From the NCBI RefSeq assembly GCF_000515255.1, contig NZ_KI911559.1, positions 778,149 through 842,148 on the forward strand: DNA of 64,000 nucleotides, read 5' to 3'. This stretch comes from Rhodovibrio salinarum DSM 9154 (lineage in GTDB: Bacteria; Pseudomonadota; Alphaproteobacteria; Kiloniellales; Rhodovibrionaceae). Below are positions 61,504 to 64,000 of the stretch, piece by piece; positions within the stretch are counted from its first letter, which is position 1; each line of letters starts with the position of its first letter. Both the position numbers and the translations under genes were made by a program. The notes below the pieces were generated by a model, which saw nothing but the letters and a program-made list of their open reading frames with translations, was not told the origin of the DNA and did not search any database.

Positions 61504-62418
61504 ATGGCCGAAACACAGACAACGATGGCACACGCCGCCACCGAAACCCAGGCGCCGAAGTCGGCTGCCCAGAAGACCAAGACGCCTGTGGGGGCGCACC
61601 GTCACTGGGATATGAACGTCGACATCCCATGGGATGAATTCGACCCGTCGAAGGTGGACCCGGAGCTGCTGAAGATCGTCAAGGCGGCTTCGATGGTCGA
61701 GTTCAATGCCTGGGACTATGCGACCTACCTGAACAATGTCTTCGCCGACGACGAAGAGGCGGTGGAGGAGTTCAACCACTGGGCCTATGAGGAGGTCCAG
61801 CATGGTCAGTCGCTTGGCAAGTGGGCCGAGTACGCGGACCCGAACTGGAGCCACAAGGAGCACTTCGACCGCTTCGTTGCCGGCTTCCGGCCGGACATTG
61901 ACGCCACGCAGTCGATTCGCGGCAGCCGCGCCGGCGAAATGGTGGCGCGCTGCATGGTCGAGATCGGGACCTCGTCCTATTACGGCTCGATCGGCCAGCA
62001 CACGGAAGAGCCGGTGCTGCGCGAGATCTGCAAGCGGATCGCCGCCGACGAGCTGCGTCACTACAAAATGTTCTACAAGAACATGAAACGCTACCTGGAG
62101 AGCGAGAACCCGACCCGGATTCAGCGCCTGCGGGTGGCGCTCGGCCGCGTGCTGGAGACGGAGGACGACGAGCTGTCCTACGCCTACTATGCGGCGAACT
62201 GCGATCCGAGCACGGCTTACGACCGCGAGACTTATAACAAGGCCTACATGCGCCGGGCGTTCGAATTCTACCACCCCAAGCAGATCGAGCGCGCGGTTTC
62301 CATGACCCTGAAGGCATCCGGGTTCAACCCGCAGAGCTGGTACGCCCAGATGGCCGCCCGGGGCGCTTGGTGGTTCGTGCGCTACCGTGCTTCCCGCCTC
62401 GCCGCCGCGAACGCGTAG
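61504..62418 (+). CDS. Ferritin-like diiron protein (acyl-ACP desaturase-like)
   Basis: A 304-residue soluble helical protein. It contains the full carboxylate diiron set: E66 (MVEFNAW), E97/H100 (EEVQH), E153 (MVEIGTSSYY) and E183/H186 (DELRH). This E, ExxH, E, ExxH order is that of the ferritin-like superfamily that includes acyl-ACP desaturases and related oxygenases. An N-terminal low-complexity segment of about 30 residues (Ala/Thr/Lys-rich) precedes. It stands alone after the atp operon and has its own terminator. The exact reaction is unknown; a desaturase or hydroxylase is plausible. Confidence 0.8.
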   Translation: MAETQTTMAHAATETQAPKSAAQKTKTPVGAHRHWDMNVDIPWDEFDPSKVDPELLKIVKAASMVEFNAWDYATYLNNVFADDEEAVEEFNHWAYEEVQHGQSLGKWAEYADPNWSHKEHFDRFVAGFRPDIDATQSIRGSRAGEMVARCMVEIGTSSYYGSIGQHTEEPVLREICKRIAADELRHYKMFYKNMKRYLESENPTRIQRLRVALGRVLETEDDELSYAYYAANCDPSTAYDRETYNKAYMRRAFEFYHPKQIERAVSMTLKASGFNPQSWYAQMAARGAWWFVRYRASRLAAANA

Positions 62419-62450
62419 GCGGGCTCGGCGAAAACGCCAGCACCGTTGTG

Positions 62451-62486
62451 AAAGCCGCCGGGGGGCCAGCCACCGGCGGCTTTTTT
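62451..62486 (+). terminator. Terminator of the diiron protein gene
   Basis: An 11-bp stem including AAA/TTT ends (62451-62461 with 62473-62483) and a T-run at 62481-62486. Confidence 0.88.
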
Positions 62487-62576
62487 AATATTCGGCTTGT
62501 GGGAATCGTGGCTGGATCGTCCAACAGGCCGGGATGACAGCAGGGCGCACGCGGAAAAGGACCGATAGGGCGCGGG

Positions 62577-63104
62577 TTAGTCCCCGCCCCCCTGACGCAA
62601 GCGGTCGACGAGCGTGCGGAACTCGTCGATCACCTGGTCGTAGACGTCGCGCTTGAAGGGCACGATCATCGACGGCAGCTTGTCCACGTCGGCCCAGCAC
62701 CAGGCCTGGAACTCCTGCTCGTGAGCTTCCAGGTCGATCTCCGCGTCGCAGCCGGTGAACCGCAGGGCGAACCACTTTTGGCTTTGGCCACGGTATTTCC
62801 CGCCCCAGACCTTGGGGATCAGGTGTGCCGGCAGGTCGTAGCGGTGCCAGTGTTCGCTTTCGCCCACAATCTCGGCGTTGTCGGTGCCGATCTCTTCCTT
62901 CAGCTCGCGCATCGCCGCCTCGCGCGGGCTCTCGCCTTCGTCGATGCCGCCCTGGGGCATCTGCCAGGCGGCCCCGCGTACGTCGACGCGCTGGGCGACG
63001 AACACCTGTCCCCGGGAGTTCAGCAGCATGAGTCCGACGCACGGCCGGTAGGGCAAACGTTCGATCTGCTCCGGCGTGGGACGGGATGTGTGCTGCGCGG
63101 CCAT
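62577..63104 (-). CDS. rppH: RNA pyrophosphohydrolase
   Basis: A 175-residue Nudix enzyme that removes pyrophosphate from 5' mRNA ends and starts RNase E-dependent decay. The Nudix box GGIDEGESPREAAMRELKEEIG is intact. LPYRPCVGLMLLNSRGQVFVAQR before it and WHRYDLPAHLIPKVWGGKYRGQSQKWFALRF after it are typical. It follows the polysaccharide deacetylase-like gene in the same operon, 51 bases downstream. Confidence 0.94.
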   Translation of the reverse strand: MAAQHTSRPTPEQIERLPYRPCVGLMLLNSRGQVFVAQRVDVRGAAWQMPQGGIDEGESPREAAMRELKEEIGTDNAEIVGESEHWHRYDLPAHLIPKVWGGKYRGQSQKWFALRFTGCDAEIDLEAHEQEFQAWCWADVDKLPSMIVPFKRDVYDQVIDEFRTLVDRLRQGGGD

Positions 63105-63155
63105 GGCGGGCTTGGTCGCTTTCTCTCGTTCTGTTGTTGCCGACGCAGCCGGCGG

Positions 63156-64000
63156 TTAGCGCAGCTGTGCAGCGCTCTGGCCGGCGCGTTCGATCGCCGC
63201 GTAGGTTGCCGGGACCAACACGAAGCCACGCGCCTCGAGCTCGTCGGTCCAGCTCACCAGCAGTTCCAGGCTCACAGGGTAGGGGTGTGCGATCACCACC
63301 GCCAACCCCTGTTCGCGGGCTATCCGTTCGGCTTCGACCAGTCGGGCCTCGATGGCGCGCCGACTGACCTGGCCACCATCCAGGGTGCGATCGTTCACCG
63401 CGTAGGGCAAGCCCAGACGCTGCGCGACCTGGCGCGCCGCGCTGTCAGCGACGACGCCATTGTCGACGAACATCAACCCGCGATCCTTCAGGTCGCGTAG
63501 TATGGGCTCCACGACCTGTGGACGGGACAGCACGGCTGCGCCCATCTGCGCCACTGCGCCGACCTCCTGGTCCACCTGGGCAAGCAGCCAGTCCAGACGT
63601 TGTAGGTTCTGCTGTGCGCTGAGCCCGGTCATGACCGCCTGCGGGCCAGGATCGGTTGCCGGATAGTTGGCCGGTTGCATGGGCAGGTCGACCAGAACCT
63701 CGTGCCCGTTGCGCCGCGCCTCCGCTGCCCAGGCCTTGGCGCGGTCCCGGGCGTAGGGCGTGAACGCGAGCGAGACGTTGGCCGGCAGCTGATTCGTAGC
63801 CGTCTGCGCGGCCGCGCTGGATAGGCCCAGCCCGCGTACGATGATGGCGATCTTCGGCATGCCCTGCGGCGGCGTCATCCGCTGAGCATAGCGTTTCCAG
63901 GCCGGGGCGTTGGGGTCGCTGACCGGCAGCTGGGGCCGCGCGGTGTCCTGCGCGGGCGTGGCAGGTTGTGCGCTTTCTGTGCGGCCGGTCTGGGTAGCGG
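63156..64000 (-). CDS. Divergent polysaccharide deacetylase family protein, partial (5' end outside the window)
   Basis: The frame is open from 63156 to the window edge, so the start lies beyond it. The visible part has a Pro/Ala/Gln-rich region, then PNAPAWKRYAQRMTPPQGMPKIAIIVRGLGLSSAAAQ and a NodB-like fold with VLVDLPMQPANYP, GLMFVDNGVV and VVIAHPYPVSLELL. This is the YibQ/DUF610 family, exported proteins related to the peptidoglycan-hydrolase and division machinery. The usual IDDLG aspartates are replaced by VRGLG, so metal binding may be lost. It is co-directional with rppH. Confidence 0.85.
   Translation of the reverse strand, partial: ATQTGRTESAQPATPAQDTARPQLPVSDPNAPAWKRYAQRMTPPQGMPKIAIIVRGLGLSSAAAQTATNQLPANVSLAFTPYARDRAKAWAAEARRNGHEVLVDLPMQPANYPATDPGPQAVMTGLSAQQNLQRLDWLLAQVDQEVGAVAQMGAAVLSRPQVVEPILRDLKDRGLMFVDNGVVADSAARQVAQRLGLPYAVNDRTLDGGQVSRRAIEARLVEAERIAREQGLAVVIAHPYPVSLELLVSWTDELEARGFVLVPATYAAIERAGQSAAQLR

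Overview
The window is a gene-dense, high-GC chromosomal segment of an alphaproteobacterium, most like the Rhodospirillales. The evidence is the conserved blocks priA-atpHAGDC, tal-DUF484-xerC, SRP RNA-dnaX-ybaB-recR, a CycM-like cytochrome c divergent from pheA, an RNase E with a split S1 domain and a GWW tail, and Rhodospirillales-type conserved hypotheticals. A DoeB-like ectoine-catabolism deacetylase and acidic low-complexity inserts hint at a salt-adapted organism; this is inference. No rRNA, tRNA, transposase, integrase or CRISPR array was seen.

Layout. 0.3-4 kb: a chemotaxis receptor and two ABC-2 permeases. 4-8 kb: argD-argF-hslO and a lipoprotein. 8-14.4 kb: dcd-thyA, an Atm1-type ABC exporter, a TetR regulator with its operator, an EamA transporter, and a hydroxyacid dehydrogenase. 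14.5-17.4 kb (minus strand): a Cache-domain chemoreceptor and a ZntB/CorA channel. 17.4-20.0 kb: an AT-rich island carrying a retron. 20-27 kb (minus strand): hisN-yejA-yejB-yejE-yejF, a peptide importer. 27-33 kb: exoD, a small lipoprotein, a tandem dihaem cytochrome c, pheA, a small unknown gene, nnrU and nudC. 33.3-40.2 kb: SRP RNA, dnaX, ybaB, recR and several conserved hypotheticals. 40.4-47 kb: doeB, a 35-bp inverted repeat, prfB with its programmed frameshift, mrcA and amiC. 47-51 kb: a long structured leader and rne. 51-64 kb: xerC/DUF484/tal, priA, the ATP synthase operon, a ferritin-like diiron protein, rppH, and a divergent polysaccharide deacetylase that runs off the window.

The most notable element is the retron at about 17.48-19.99 kb. 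It holds a phosphoribosyltransferase-like protein, a winged-HTH protein, a structured non-coding RNA with a1/a2 pairing, and a reverse transcriptase with the retron marks NAxxH, YxDD and VTG. The gene pair fits what I recall as type III retrons. The a1 arm lies in the 3' end of the winged-HTH gene, the a2 arm overlaps the reverse transcriptase start, and the likely branching guanosine is the last base of the winged-HTH stop codon. The host yej operon terminator overlaps the 3' end of the reverse transcriptase gene on the opposite strand.

Recurrent features are translational coupling by short stop/start overlaps and frequent GTG or TTG starts. Several high-scoring intrinsic terminators mark operon ends. 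All functional calls come from reading motifs and from memory of protein families; no database search was possible.
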